From: a virus
Direction: 5' to 3' (one strand)
DNA length: 46,380 nt
IMG/VR virus record: IMGVR_UViG_3300046777_001757
Location: 1-46,380 of that record
Made by a program: the position numbers and the translations under genes. This document shows positions 37,852-45,342 of this stretch, piece by piece (the first letter of the stretch is position 1; each line of letters starts with the position of its first letter). The notes under the pieces were generated by a model that saw only the letters and a program-made list of their open reading frames with translations, was not told where the DNA came from and ran no database searches.

Positions 37852-38193
37852 ATGCATGGCGCCGCAGGTTTCTTAGATAGCTTCATTCAAGACGAAGTGA
37901 AGTCCCGCTGCCTCAGCGAAGAAGATTTTGGTGCACCGCTCGACAATGAAGCAAATGATGTACCATTAATGGATATGTACAACCGAGGCTTGGTCGCATG
38001 TCAACAGGGGCGGGAAAGGAATCCACTGAATCTCGAGGGGCAACGGCCTGGAATGACGGGGTATATTCCGTCAATGGAGGAGGGCCTGCAGATGGGGGCA
38101 TCACCGAAACCCAAGGCGTTAGTGTTGGACCTGGAGGGGCCCAGCGAGGAGATGCTGGAGCAGTCACGCAAGCGTCGTGGTTTGAGCCGGTAA
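37852..38193 (+). CDS. Hypothetical acidic protein, overlapping gene
   Basis: A 113-residue protein: MHGAAGFLDSFIQDEVKSRC, then PLMDMYNRGLVACQQGRERN and a C-terminal helix EGPSEEMLEQSRKRRGLSR. The second half is encoded by the same DNA as the N-terminus of the DUF3310 protein in a different frame (196 shared bases). The ordered, helical character of this frame suggests it is the older reading. Not recognised. Confidence 0.55.
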   Translation: MHGAAGFLDSFIQDEVKSRCLSEEDFGAPLDNEANDVPLMDMYNRGLVACQQGRERNPLNLEGQRPGMTGYIPSMEEGLQMGASPKPKALVLDLEGPSEEMLEQSRKRRGLSR

Positions 38194-38489
38194 CAGACGA
38201 TTCTGGCTGCAAGGACGGCATTTGTCCTGTGCCCTGGTTAACGAAAGAAAAGGCTCCGGTGCTCCAGGAGGATGTGGTTAATCATCCTTCTCATTACACC
38301 GATGGTGGCATCGAATGCATTGAAGCCATTGAGGCAGCTTTAACCACCGAAGAATTCCGTGGTTACTGCAAGGGCAACTGCATGAAGTATATCTGGCGTG
38401 AGAAGCATAAAGGCGGGACAGAATCACTGAAGAAGGCACAGTGGTACCTCAACCGCCTTATTGATTTGGACGAAGCTCAAAACGGTTGA
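37998..38489 (+). CDS. DUF3310 phage protein
   Basis: A 163-residue protein whose C-terminal half is a DUF3310 domain: VVNHPSHYTDGGIECIEAIE, followed by EEFRGYCKGNCMKYIWREKH and SLKKAQWYLNRLIDLDE. The family (sometimes described as SaV-like nucleotide-kinase associated) is widespread in phages; function not established. The first 65 residues are low-complexity (GVYSVNGGGPADGGITETQG) and are encoded out of frame over the 113-residue gene, so the true start may be internal or a frameshift may join the two frames. The 3' end overlaps the nblA-like gene on the other strand by 13 bases. Confidence 0.8.
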   Translation: MSTGAGKESTESRGATAWNDGVYSVNGGGPADGGITETQGVSVGPGGAQRGDAGAVTQASWFEPVTDDSGCKDGICPVPWLTKEKAPVLQEDVVNHPSHYTDGGIECIEAIEAALTTEEFRGYCKGNCMKYIWREKHKGGTESLKKAQWYLNRLIDLDEAQNG

Positions 38490-38782
38490 AGCTCATCTTC
38501 GTCTTCGTCATCCTCGTCGTCGCCAATACAAGCGGCGGCGAGTTCTGCTAATTCCAGGTCGGTGGGAATGTCGAAGTCAATCGAGATGTTTTCTGCTGCG
38601 AGGATATCTTTGATGGCATACCACTCCATCAGGCGCTGGTGGTAGAGGTTCAGAAGTGCGTACAGCAATTCATCCCATGTCATCTCTTGCGCTGCAAGTT
38701 CTGCCTTGCGCATGGAGAACTGCAATTCCAACGGGAGTTCAAATTCCCTGGGCTCGACTGATCTCTCCATTCCAGCCTTCAT
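38477..38782 (-). CDS. nblA: NblA-like phycobilisome degradation protein
   Basis: A 101-residue protein whose region 14-62 matches the NblA pattern: FELPLELQFSMRKAELAAQE, followed by MTWDELLYALLNLYHQRLME and WYAIKDIL, against the cyanobacterial consensus LSLEQQFSLRSFExQVQxMS with LYRQMMxREtlYqelL. NblA is a small dimeric adaptor that binds phycobiliproteins and delivers them to Clp protease. Phage copies are known in freshwater cyanophages. This copy has an extra acidic C-terminal tail (DDEDDEDEDE), absent from the roughly 60-residue host proteins. Expression during infection would dismantle the antenna. Confidence 0.72.
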   Translation of the reverse strand: MKAGMERSVEPREFELPLELQFSMRKAELAAQEMTWDELLYALLNLYHQRLMEWYAIKDILAAENISIDFDIPTDLELAELAAACIGDDEDDEDEDELQPF

Positions 38783-38806
38783 TTGCGTGTTGCAATTATT
38801 CTAATG

Positions 38807-39466
38807 CTAGCTGGCGGACAGAAGATCTGCTTCTTGGTCGTTAAAATCAAACCAAGGGTTTTCATCAATCCGGAAATTGTTTCCAAACTCTGCCAGGATG
38901 TATGGACTCATGAGTTCTTCCAAGCGTCGCACTGCTTTCACCTGATGGGGTGCTGCGGTGTAATTGCGGAATGCTGTCAACAATACCTCGGTAGAGGCCC
39001 AGGGATTTGCATCAACTCCTTGGAGGAACAGGTTGATTTCTTCTCGGCGTCGATCCAGGAGATTACCAACGACTTGATGATCAGCGTTGAAGATCCACCG
39101 GCCCATTTCCCGCGTGGCACCGCAGTAATCTTCGTGTTCAATGCAATCGATAATGGCGCTGTAAAGGAAGGGTTCCCAGCCGATGGAGTGAATGAAAGAA
39201 ATCAAGGCTTGACGCATGCCGTCATCAAGGCCCAGGTTTTGCTTTAGCAGCTGGGTGTCAATGATATTTGTTTCGTGGAATAACAGCTCCAGTGCTTTTT
39301 GTGGACTGCAACGTTGACCACGTTTGACAGGAGAACCGTCAGGGTAAAACTGTGTGCCGTAACCAATGGTGTACGGATCTTTCCCTGTGTGAGGATCTGC
39401 GAAAGCTTGTTCGTTAAAACCTTCGTATTTCCTGATCAGATTAAGCGCAGCGGAAAGATCCGACAT
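38807..39466 (-). CDS. GH24 lysozyme (second lytic enzyme)
   Basis: A 219-residue T4-lysozyme-type GH24 enzyme. ALNLIRKYEGFNEQAFADPH contains the catalytic glutamate (E in KYEG), followed by GKDPYTIGYGTQF, which supplies the usual aspartate/threonine pair. The core ends around residue 150 and a C-terminal extension (NYTAAPHQVKAVRRLEELMS, NWFDFNDQEADL region) is longer than in plain lysozymes. The start at 39466 (MSDLSAALN) is preferred to 39490. Because a GH73-M15 endolysin exists elsewhere, this one may be a virion-associated lysozyme for entry; the adjacent virion-type genes support that. It cleaves the MurNAc-GlcNAc bond. Confidence 0.8.
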   Translation of the reverse strand: MSDLSAALNLIRKYEGFNEQAFADPHTGKDPYTIGYGTQFYPDGSPVKRGQRCSPQKALELLFHETNIIDTQLLKQNLGLDDGMRQALISFIHSIGWEPFLYSAIIDCIEHEDYCGATREMGRWIFNADHQVVGNLLDRRREEINLFLQGVDANPWASTEVLLTAFRNYTAAPHQVKAVRRLEELMSPYILAEFGNNFRIDENPWFDFNDQEADLLSAS

Positions 39467-39501
39467 AGGAGTAACATTAGTTACTCCCAATCATACACAA
39501 T

Positions 39502-39627
39502 TTACTTACCTTGGCCGCGTGTTTGTTTGCGTCCGTGATTTGGTTTTGAATTCAACCCCTGCCCCTGTTTGGTACGCTTGGGCCTGGATTCAATTTTGGA
39601 GACTGAGCTGGATTTGGGTTTAGCCAT
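39502..39627 (-). CDS. Small very basic protein
   Basis: A 41-residue protein, MAKPKSSSVSKIESRPKRTK then QGQGLNSKPNHGRKQTRGQG, of the short lysine/arginine-rich type present in many tailed phages (QGxG and GRKxxRGQGK). Possibly a DNA-associated virion protein. Located between the lysozyme gene and the next basic protein gene. Confidence 0.65.
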   Translation of the reverse strand: MAKPKSSSVSKIESRPKRTKQGQGLNSKPNHGRKQTRGQGK

Positions 39628-39653
39628 GGGAAACCAATGTGGTACTCACCATT

Positions 39654-40016
39654 TTACACGATTCCAGCGTGCAGACACGTGTGGAGTAACTCTGGAATAA
39701 GCATACCACTTAAGATCATCCACTTCGTTTTGTGGCTCCAGTAGCGTGCAGACATTTTGTCGGGACTTGAATCTTGCGCATTGTGACGTGCGTAATAAGA
39801 CTTGCGACGTGCCTTGTCCTTTTCTGAAGTTGGGTTTTTACCTGCGCCTTCAACTCCTTGCTGTCCAAATCTGATAATTTTTTCTTCGCCGTCTTTACAT
39901 GCTTTTACAACATGAGACTTTGTGGCATGACCTGGAGTGCGCTGCGGTTTGTTGCAGGCCATCTTGTCTTTTGCCAACTTGGCAGCACCAGCGGCTTTCT
40001 TGCGTTTGTCAGACAT
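39654..40016 (-). CDS. Conserved basic phage protein (DUF6321-like)
   Basis: A 120-residue basic protein with the layout NKPQRTPGHATKSHVVKACK then GEEKIIRFGQQGVEGAGKNP, followed by KARRKSYYARHNAQ and KMSARYWSHKTKW. This pattern (KACxxGxEKxIRFG, RRKSxxARHxxN, MSARYW) I associate with a conserved protein of many large and cyanobacterial phages, possibly DUF6321. It is probably an internal virion or DNA-binding protein. The C-terminal 20 residues (LSGMLIPELLHTCLHAG) are atypical and hydrophobic, perhaps an extension by a lost stop codon. It overlaps the 905-residue gene's stop by one base. Confidence 0.65.
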   Translation of the reverse strand: MSDKRKKAAGAAKLAKDKMACNKPQRTPGHATKSHVVKACKDGEEKIIRFGQQGVEGAGKNPTSEKDKARRKSYYARHNAQDSSPDKMSARYWSHKTKWMILSGMLIPELLHTCLHAGIV

Positions 40017-42733
40017 CAGAATCCTTTAAACATTGATGTAAATTCACCCAAGATTTGGCTACCTGTCTTTGATTTGTAGCTTGTTTCTTCATCATCCAAT
40101 CCTAAGTTAAAGATACTTTTTTCTTTGGTGGTTGTTTCATCTGTTGTATCGGTGTCCTCATCACCAAAGAAACCTTGGATAGTACCAAGGGATGCGAATG
40201 GATCACTTAGGTCAAGTCCTTTTAATTGAAGGGCGCTGCCTGCGCCCGCCTTGGTGAGAAGCTGCTGCTCACTTCGGTCTGTGTCAGGGAACAAGTCTGT
40301 GTAAAACTCATCTTCTGTTCCCTTGTAACCGGCCTGTTGAAAAACTCTGTACATTTCTGTTTCTGATTTGATCGAGTCTGTCTTGTAATCTTCGGGCCTT
40401 TCAATGTAATCAACACCTAAAACTTTTTGGGTAGGCTTCTCGCCTTTTTCATTCAGGTATTTGATCTGCTCTCTAATTTGTTGTGCGGAACCGGTGCGCA
40501 ATGTCTCTGCAACTAAGTCTTTAAATTCACCCAGGTCCCCTTGAAAATCCTTTAGACCAACTGCATCTAGCGCTTTTTGCCAAGTAGCTTTATCCGTTGG
40601 GTCCAGGCCCTGCAACATCTCGTCAGCAAACTCTTCTGGCGTGATAAACTGACCAAAGATTGATCCCTGTTTTAATGCTTCTTCTTTAAGAGAAGGCAAA
40701 ATTTTATTGTAAATTTCATCTTGTACTTTCCCTGCGTTTAATACGTCTTCTGCCGGGTCGTATCCCAAACCTTTCCCCTTGACCTGGAAGTGCATTCGCG
40801 CAAATTGTTCTTTGTTATTTGGATCAATACCAAAGCGATAAGCCTGGCTTGCCCAATATTCGTCACCGGCTTTTGCCTTTTCCCAATCATCTGCTACTGC
40901 CTGGGACTGTTGAGAGTAAGCATCAGTCCTGGCCTTGTCTCCAGTGGGATTGAAATAAAAGTCGGCATTAAAGTAACGGTCGGGAGTATTTTGAACTTCG
41001 GTTAAGAACTGATTGGCACGCAAGTTGGCAACCTGACTAACAGCGTTCAGCATGTCCTGCGTTTGGAACGGGTTTTGCTCTTGTTGCCGAACATCAAGGT
41101 ACTCTGTGAATTCACTGATTGAACGAGAGGTGTTAAAACGTGGGATCAAATACTTGTCCATAAAATCCCTTGCAAACTGCGCTTCAACTTTGATCGTGTC
41201 TTTTGCTGCCTCAGTGCTGTAACCAAGTTCAACTTCTTGTTCGTACTTCTTCTTTAGCTCCGTATCAAACCATTGTTGCCAGTTGTAGGTAGTGCTGTTG
41301 TTGACACCTGTTATGTTTTGAAGGCTTTTCTCCAGGGAATCCTGGGACGCTTTGCCTGATGTAAAAGAAAGAACACCACCAACCCCAGAATCGCCAAGGA
41401 TGCTGTTACTGAGTTCTTTGTTGATGTCCATGATTTCTCCAAAGCCGGAGAATCCTTGCATAAGACCAAGCATTTGTTCTTTCCCCTTGGCCTTCTTCAT
41501 TTGTTCAATGGTGTCCTTTAACACATTTTGAGTTAACGCACCAAATTTCTTTGCGTCTACTGTTGCCTTTTCACCAACGGCTTGGTTTACTGCATCTTCT
41601 AATTCCGTGACGCCATACCCAGCATTCAAGTTGTAAGCAAAACTTACTTGTTTGTCTTCTGGTCGTTGGGACAAACGGAACAGTGCAGCGAATTCATCAG
41701 GTTTCTCTGGGTTTAAGAACTTCTCTTTGCCCAGTGTTTTCCAGTATTCATCACCCGCCTTTGCTTTATCCCATTCAGCAGAAACCTGTGGCACTGCCAG
41801 GAGCCGTTCAGTTTGTGTGTCAGTATTAAGGCCTAGCTGGAGGCTACGGGCAGCCTGAATGTCGGCATCGGTTGGTTTGCGTTCCAGGTATTGGTTTGCT
41901 GCTGTTGTTTGTTCTGCGGCATTACCACGCACCCCAGCCGCCTTCCCTTGGGATGTGTAGTGTTGAAGGTAATAAGAGTTTTCAGAATATCTTTGGGTAA
42001 TGTCAATATCATCATTAGCAATTGCAGCTTTCCATTTTTGCTCTACATCTGGGTTGATTGATTTGTAATACTTTGGATCAAAGTCACCGTACTGCGGCTT
42101 TGCCCCCAGGTTTGCATCCCAGGTTTGTAATTTTTCAGTTGAATAAAAAGCTTTGAAGTAATCCTCTAATTGTGATTTAGTTACATCACTAATACCCTGG
42201 AGCTTTCTGATCTGCTCCCTTTGCGTAACGTAGTCTCCCCCTTGAGTTGAATTAGCTGTTGCAAGGACGGTGTTGTAGGCGTTGTTTTTGTTTGTGTTCT
42301 CAGTGTTTAAGGTTGTATTCTCTTGGTTTCTTTGGGTGTTTAAGTTGTTTGTTTGTTCATTATTTCTGTAAGTGGTTGCTGTACTTGCAGCTTTATCGCG
42401 CAATGCTTGAGTTGCTGGTAAATAAGTAAGACTGTCTAGTCCTCCAAACCTTGAGCTAATTGCTTGTCTAACGCTTTCATCACTAACGTTGTCCCTTGGT
42501 ACCGACCCTGCGCTAACCCAGCCAGGCCCCGGCGACGAAGACTGAGCTGCTGTGTCGGTTACGACGGTATTGTAATAATTTTGTCCTTTGATAACATACG
42601 AAGACGTTCCAGTTTTTACCCAAAGATTTACCGTGCCTGAGTTCTCTAGGTTAGTTGGAAAATTAGTTTGGTAGTCTGTTTTCTCCTGTGTCAGATTCCA
42701 CTTTTTGTTTGTTGGATCGTAAGTTAGTGCCAT
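40016..42733 (-). CDS. Large virion-internal-type protein with internal repeat
   Basis: A 905-residue polar protein, rich in Q, N, K, E and A, with extended helical segments and no recognised enzyme motif. Two related modules contain WDKAKAGDEYWKTLGKEK (about residue 320) and WEKAKAGDEYWASQAYRF (about residue 640), each followed by a segment N-x-x-EFA or EQFARM and GYG/GYD. Size, composition and position among small basic proteins resemble the long internal or ejected proteins of podo- and siphoviruses. The C-terminus is acidic (GDEDTDTTDETTTKEK). It may cross the envelope with the DNA; that is inference. It overlaps the HNH gene by one base. Confidence 0.7.
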   Translation of the reverse strand: MALTYDPTNKKWNLTQEKTDYQTNFPTNLENSGTVNLWVKTGTSSYVIKGQNYYNTVVTDTAAQSSSPGPGWVSAGSVPRDNVSDESVRQAISSRFGGLDSLTYLPATQALRDKAASTATTYRNNEQTNNLNTQRNQENTTLNTENTNKNNAYNTVLATANSTQGGDYVTQREQIRKLQGISDVTKSQLEDYFKAFYSTEKLQTWDANLGAKPQYGDFDPKYYKSINPDVEQKWKAAIANDDIDITQRYSENSYYLQHYTSQGKAAGVRGNAAEQTTAANQYLERKPTDADIQAARSLQLGLNTDTQTERLLAVPQVSAEWDKAKAGDEYWKTLGKEKFLNPEKPDEFAALFRLSQRPEDKQVSFAYNLNAGYGVTELEDAVNQAVGEKATVDAKKFGALTQNVLKDTIEQMKKAKGKEQMLGLMQGFSGFGEIMDINKELSNSILGDSGVGGVLSFTSGKASQDSLEKSLQNITGVNNSTTYNWQQWFDTELKKKYEQEVELGYSTEAAKDTIKVEAQFARDFMDKYLIPRFNTSRSISEFTEYLDVRQQEQNPFQTQDMLNAVSQVANLRANQFLTEVQNTPDRYFNADFYFNPTGDKARTDAYSQQSQAVADDWEKAKAGDEYWASQAYRFGIDPNNKEQFARMHFQVKGKGLGYDPAEDVLNAGKVQDEIYNKILPSLKEEALKQGSIFGQFITPEEFADEMLQGLDPTDKATWQKALDAVGLKDFQGDLGEFKDLVAETLRTGSAQQIREQIKYLNEKGEKPTQKVLGVDYIERPEDYKTDSIKSETEMYRVFQQAGYKGTEDEFYTDLFPDTDRSEQQLLTKAGAGSALQLKGLDLSDPFASLGTIQGFFGDEDTDTTDETTTKEKSIFNLGLDDEETSYKSKTGSQILGEFTSMFKGF

Positions 42734-43104
42734 TATCCAGCAGCAAATGTATCTGGTACCGTCTCAATATTATAAGTAAACAGGTCAATAATTTCTTGGT
42801 GTACCCAGGCCTCAATCCTGTTCATCCTTACTTCGGTGTAGTACGTCTGCTGTGGATACCATTCTTCCATTTTTGAACTAGCTTTGTTTGCATTACATCT
42901 TTTGCAGCAAGGCAGAAGGTTGTTCCGATTACTGGAACCAGAACGAAACCTTGGGATAATGTGATCCAGGGATGTAGCTTGGTCCCCGCAATAACCACAC
43001 TTGTGGTCCCACGCATCGTATATGGATTGACGGTAACGTTTCTTGGCCAATTTAGGAGTTAATTCAAGGAGAAGGGAAAGGGGTTCCTGCTCACAGTTGA
43101 ACAT
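42733..43104 (-). CDS. HNH endonuclease
   Basis: A 123-residue McrA-type HNH nuclease: RQSIYDAWDHKCGYCGDQAT, then SLDHIIPRFRSGSSNRNNLL and PCCKRCNANKASSKMEEW. The DHIIP motif, N in RNNLL and the final CxxC-N are the complete active-site signature with four zinc cysteines. Such genes often sit next to phage packaging or structural genes and may be homing nucleases or packaging cofactors. Here it lies directly upstream of the 905-residue virion protein on the same strand. Confidence 0.88.
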   Translation of the reverse strand: MFNCEQEPLSLLLELTPKLAKKRYRQSIYDAWDHKCGYCGDQATSLDHIIPRFRSGSSNRNNLLPCCKRCNANKASSKMEEWYPQQTYYTEVRMNRIEAWVHQEIIDLFTYNIETVPDTFAAG

Positions 43105-43187
43105 GCTCTTCGGTTGCCGTTACCTTATTCTAATTTCAGGACATATAGACCACTGTAAACAAAGAGATGAAATCTTACTTAAATCCA

Positions 43188-43215
43188 TTGACAACCTGCT
43201 TGAGTCCCATAACGT
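43188..43215 (+). promoter_or_regulatory. Possible promoter for the HTH gene at 43240
   Basis: TTGACA (43188-43193) with a 16-base spacer to TAACGT (43210-43215). The -35 is perfect and the -10 is weak. It lies in the 135-base gap between a - strand HNH gene and the + strand HTH gene, the only + gene in this block. Confidence 0.4.
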
Positions 43216-43239
43216 GCAGGGGCACGCACATGCCTTTTT

Positions 43240-43458
43240 ATGGCTAAGCATCCAGGTTGGGTCACGGTCCAACAAGCCGAAGAACTTCTCGGCATCGACA
43301 AAAAGACTCTCTTCAAGTACCGCGATGACGGCACACTGAGGCTTGGCCCCCACTACGCTGCCTTTCCTGATACACGTTCACGCGACACCTATCGTTGGAA
43401 CGTAGCAGCAGTACGTAAGCACCTCCACAAACTGGAGGTTGCTGCTACGGCAGCCTAA
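43240..43458 (+). CDS. Excisionase-like helix-turn-helix protein
   Basis: A 72-residue DNA-binding protein: WVTVQQAEELLGIDKKTLFK then YRDDGTLRLGPHYAAFPDTR and RWNVAAVRKHLHKLEV. This is the winged helix-turn-helix layout of small excisionase/MerR-type proteins (V-x-QAxxLLGxxxxTLxKYxxxG-x-LRxG). It is the only + strand gene among late - strand genes and may regulate them. A possible promoter precedes it. Confidence 0.8.
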   Translation: MAKHPGWVTVQQAEELLGIDKKTLFKYRDDGTLRLGPHYAAFPDTRSRDTYRWNVAAVRKHLHKLEVAATAA

Positions 43459-43462
43459 GGTA

Positions 43463-43696
43463 TCAGTCTTCGGGCAGTATGCCTTCTGCGTATGCTGCCC
43501 AAGCAAGGCCAAGTGATTCCATGGAGGATAGTTCATTTGCCTCGTAGGGCAAGTTGACTACATCTCCAGTTTTGTAAACAGTGGGAGATCCGTCGTAATA
43601 AACGGAGCTGAATCCATATTGACGGCGTGTGAGTTGTTCTTCACTTGGAGCTTTAGTGGAGTCAACAACATCGCCAAAGCCTGGTGTGTTGGTCAT
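43463..43696 (-). CDS. Hypothetical protein
   Basis: A 77-residue acidic protein: MTNTPGFGDVVDSTKAPSEE, then YGFSSVYYDGSPTVYKTGDV and a helix LSSMESLGLAWAAYAEG. It overlaps the glycosyltransferase-methyltransferase gene by four bases (ATGA). Not recognised; likely a small virion-associated protein by position. Confidence 0.6.
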   Translation of the reverse strand: MTNTPGFGDVVDSTKAPSEEQLTRRQYGFSSVYYDGSPTVYKTGDVVNLPYEANELSSMESLGLAWAAYAEGILPED

Positions 43697-45312
43697 GGCT
43701 TACGAAACACCAAAAGGTTTTGAAGGAACCAACCCATATGATAACCCTTCTCAATAAAGGAAATTAACTGGGCTTCAATTTCCTGGTCACGAATCAACCC
43801 TGTATCTTCAAGTAGTAGTTCCCAATAGTCTTTGGTTTGACAGTTAATGTGACCAACGCCACCTTGGCCTGGTTTAGCGGCGGTCCAAATTAACACGCCG
43901 CCAGGTTCCAGTGCTTGATGCATTGTGTCAACAATCCGCTGATTTTCGGACCCATCAATGTGCTCTGCCACTTCCATGCATAAGACGACAGGTGCAGAAT
44001 GCTCAAGATCAAAAAGACTCTTGCAAAGAAGGCGATCTTGATTCTCGACACGCAAATCAGTGTCGTAACCAATGCAATCAATTCCAAGGTCAGTAAAGCA
44101 ATCAACATAAGTACCTGGCCCGCAACCAAGATCTAGTACATGTGTGGGATGAAGATTCTCCCCAATCCAACTTGTGAGTCGCTTTGCAAATGGACGTTCT
44201 TCGGCATCGAGGTGATTGTAGTCAATCCTGGACGGCTCTCGTAACTGATACCAACCCGCGTGGTGAAGAGCATCGATTGTTTTAAAGATCTTGTCATATT
44301 TTGCTCCACAGGTTTCCAGGCTGTAACGAAACCTGGCAGTGGCTGCAACTACTTCACGATCGAGGTCACCTGCTGCGTGGATAGCGTCAATCCAATCTTG
44401 GAGAGTATGGCAGCGAAAACCTGTGTAACCTTCGATGATAGTTTCAGTAAAGGCTCCGTAATCAACTGCAATTAACGGAGTGCCGCACAACATTGCTTCT
44501 ACGCCACTGCCGCCGAACGGCTCAGTGAAATTAGTTGGCATCAAAGCTGCACGTGCTTTACCTAAGAAATCAGACCGCTCACGACCTACCAACGGACCGC
44601 CGTACTTAATGTTCGGATGGCTCCAGGGGGTTGGATCACCTTGACCGTGGATTACAATTGGCCATGGACTGTGGCTTGCCAACTCCTTAATGGTGTCCAT
44701 CCCTTTGACCGAACAGATGCGTCCAAGGAATGCAAGATATTCTCCTTCTTCGTAACAAGGATCCCAATCAGACAATTCAAAGTAATTAGGCACAACCCAT
44801 TCGTAGTTTTTGCCTTGCCTTTTTTCTTGTCCCTGGTGGTAATGCATCCAGGCGTACGACTCGAAGATCCGAAAACTGTTCGGCATCAAAGTCGGATACC
44901 CAATCCCCGTTTCTACATGGTGATGAGTGGGGAACTTCTCCATGAGAATTTGATGGGCGTGCCCGAAGGGATGACAAATAATGTCATGTGGCTCCAGGCG
45001 TTTACGCATCTCAACAATTAAACGTTCTTCAAATGCTTGATGCCCTTCGCTGCCAATGGTTGCATCGTTGCCATGGAAGTCGGTTTTCTTCCGATCACCG
45101 TAAAACTTCTTGAATTCTTTCTCGGTCAGGATTGGTACGTGCTCTGTTGCACCAGCTTCACTTCCCTCGTTGCTGTACTCGATCACGTCATAGCCATACG
45201 CCTGCATCATCTTAGGAAAGCGCATAGCTTTACCTGTGAATGCACAATGAGAATATTGGCTTGTTGCTTGTGTGTGAAAGATGCCAATTAGATGCAAACG
45301 AGGTTTTGCCAT
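43693..45312 (-). CDS. Glycosyltransferase-methyltransferase fusion protein
   Basis: A 539-residue two-domain enzyme. The N-terminal 350 residues are a GT4-type glycosyltransferase: EYLAFLGRICSVKGMDTIKE (donor-domain entry) and FTEPFGGSGVEAMLCGTPLI, followed by AVDYGAFTETIIEG, the EX7E region. The C-terminal 170 residues are a class I SAM methyltransferase with motif I HVLDLGCGPGTYVDCFTDLG, CIGYDTDLRVE, and VVLCMEVAEHIDG. It would add and then methylate a sugar. The start at 45312 (MAKPRLHLIGIFH) is preferred to 45333. It is next to a tail fibre gene, so the target may be a virion or surface glycan, as inference. The other glycosyltransferase (23748) lacks the methyltransferase part. Confidence 0.88.
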   Translation of the reverse strand: MAKPRLHLIGIFHTQATSQYSHCAFTGKAMRFPKMMQAYGYDVIEYSNEGSEAGATEHVPILTEKEFKKFYGDRKKTDFHGNDATIGSEGHQAFEERLIVEMRKRLEPHDIICHPFGHAHQILMEKFPTHHHVETGIGYPTLMPNSFRIFESYAWMHYHQGQEKRQGKNYEWVVPNYFELSDWDPCYEEGEYLAFLGRICSVKGMDTIKELASHSPWPIVIHGQGDPTPWSHPNIKYGGPLVGRERSDFLGKARAALMPTNFTEPFGGSGVEAMLCGTPLIAVDYGAFTETIIEGYTGFRCHTLQDWIDAIHAAGDLDREVVAATARFRYSLETCGAKYDKIFKTIDALHHAGWYQLREPSRIDYNHLDAEERPFAKRLTSWIGENLHPTHVLDLGCGPGTYVDCFTDLGIDCIGYDTDLRVENQDRLLCKSLFDLEHSAPVVLCMEVAEHIDGSENQRIVDTMHQALEPGGVLIWTAAKPGQGGVGHINCQTKDYWELLLEDTGLIRDQEIEAQLISFIEKGYHMGWFLQNLLVFRKP

Positions 45313-45342
45313 GATGAGCCGTATGACGCTCATCAGTTTACA

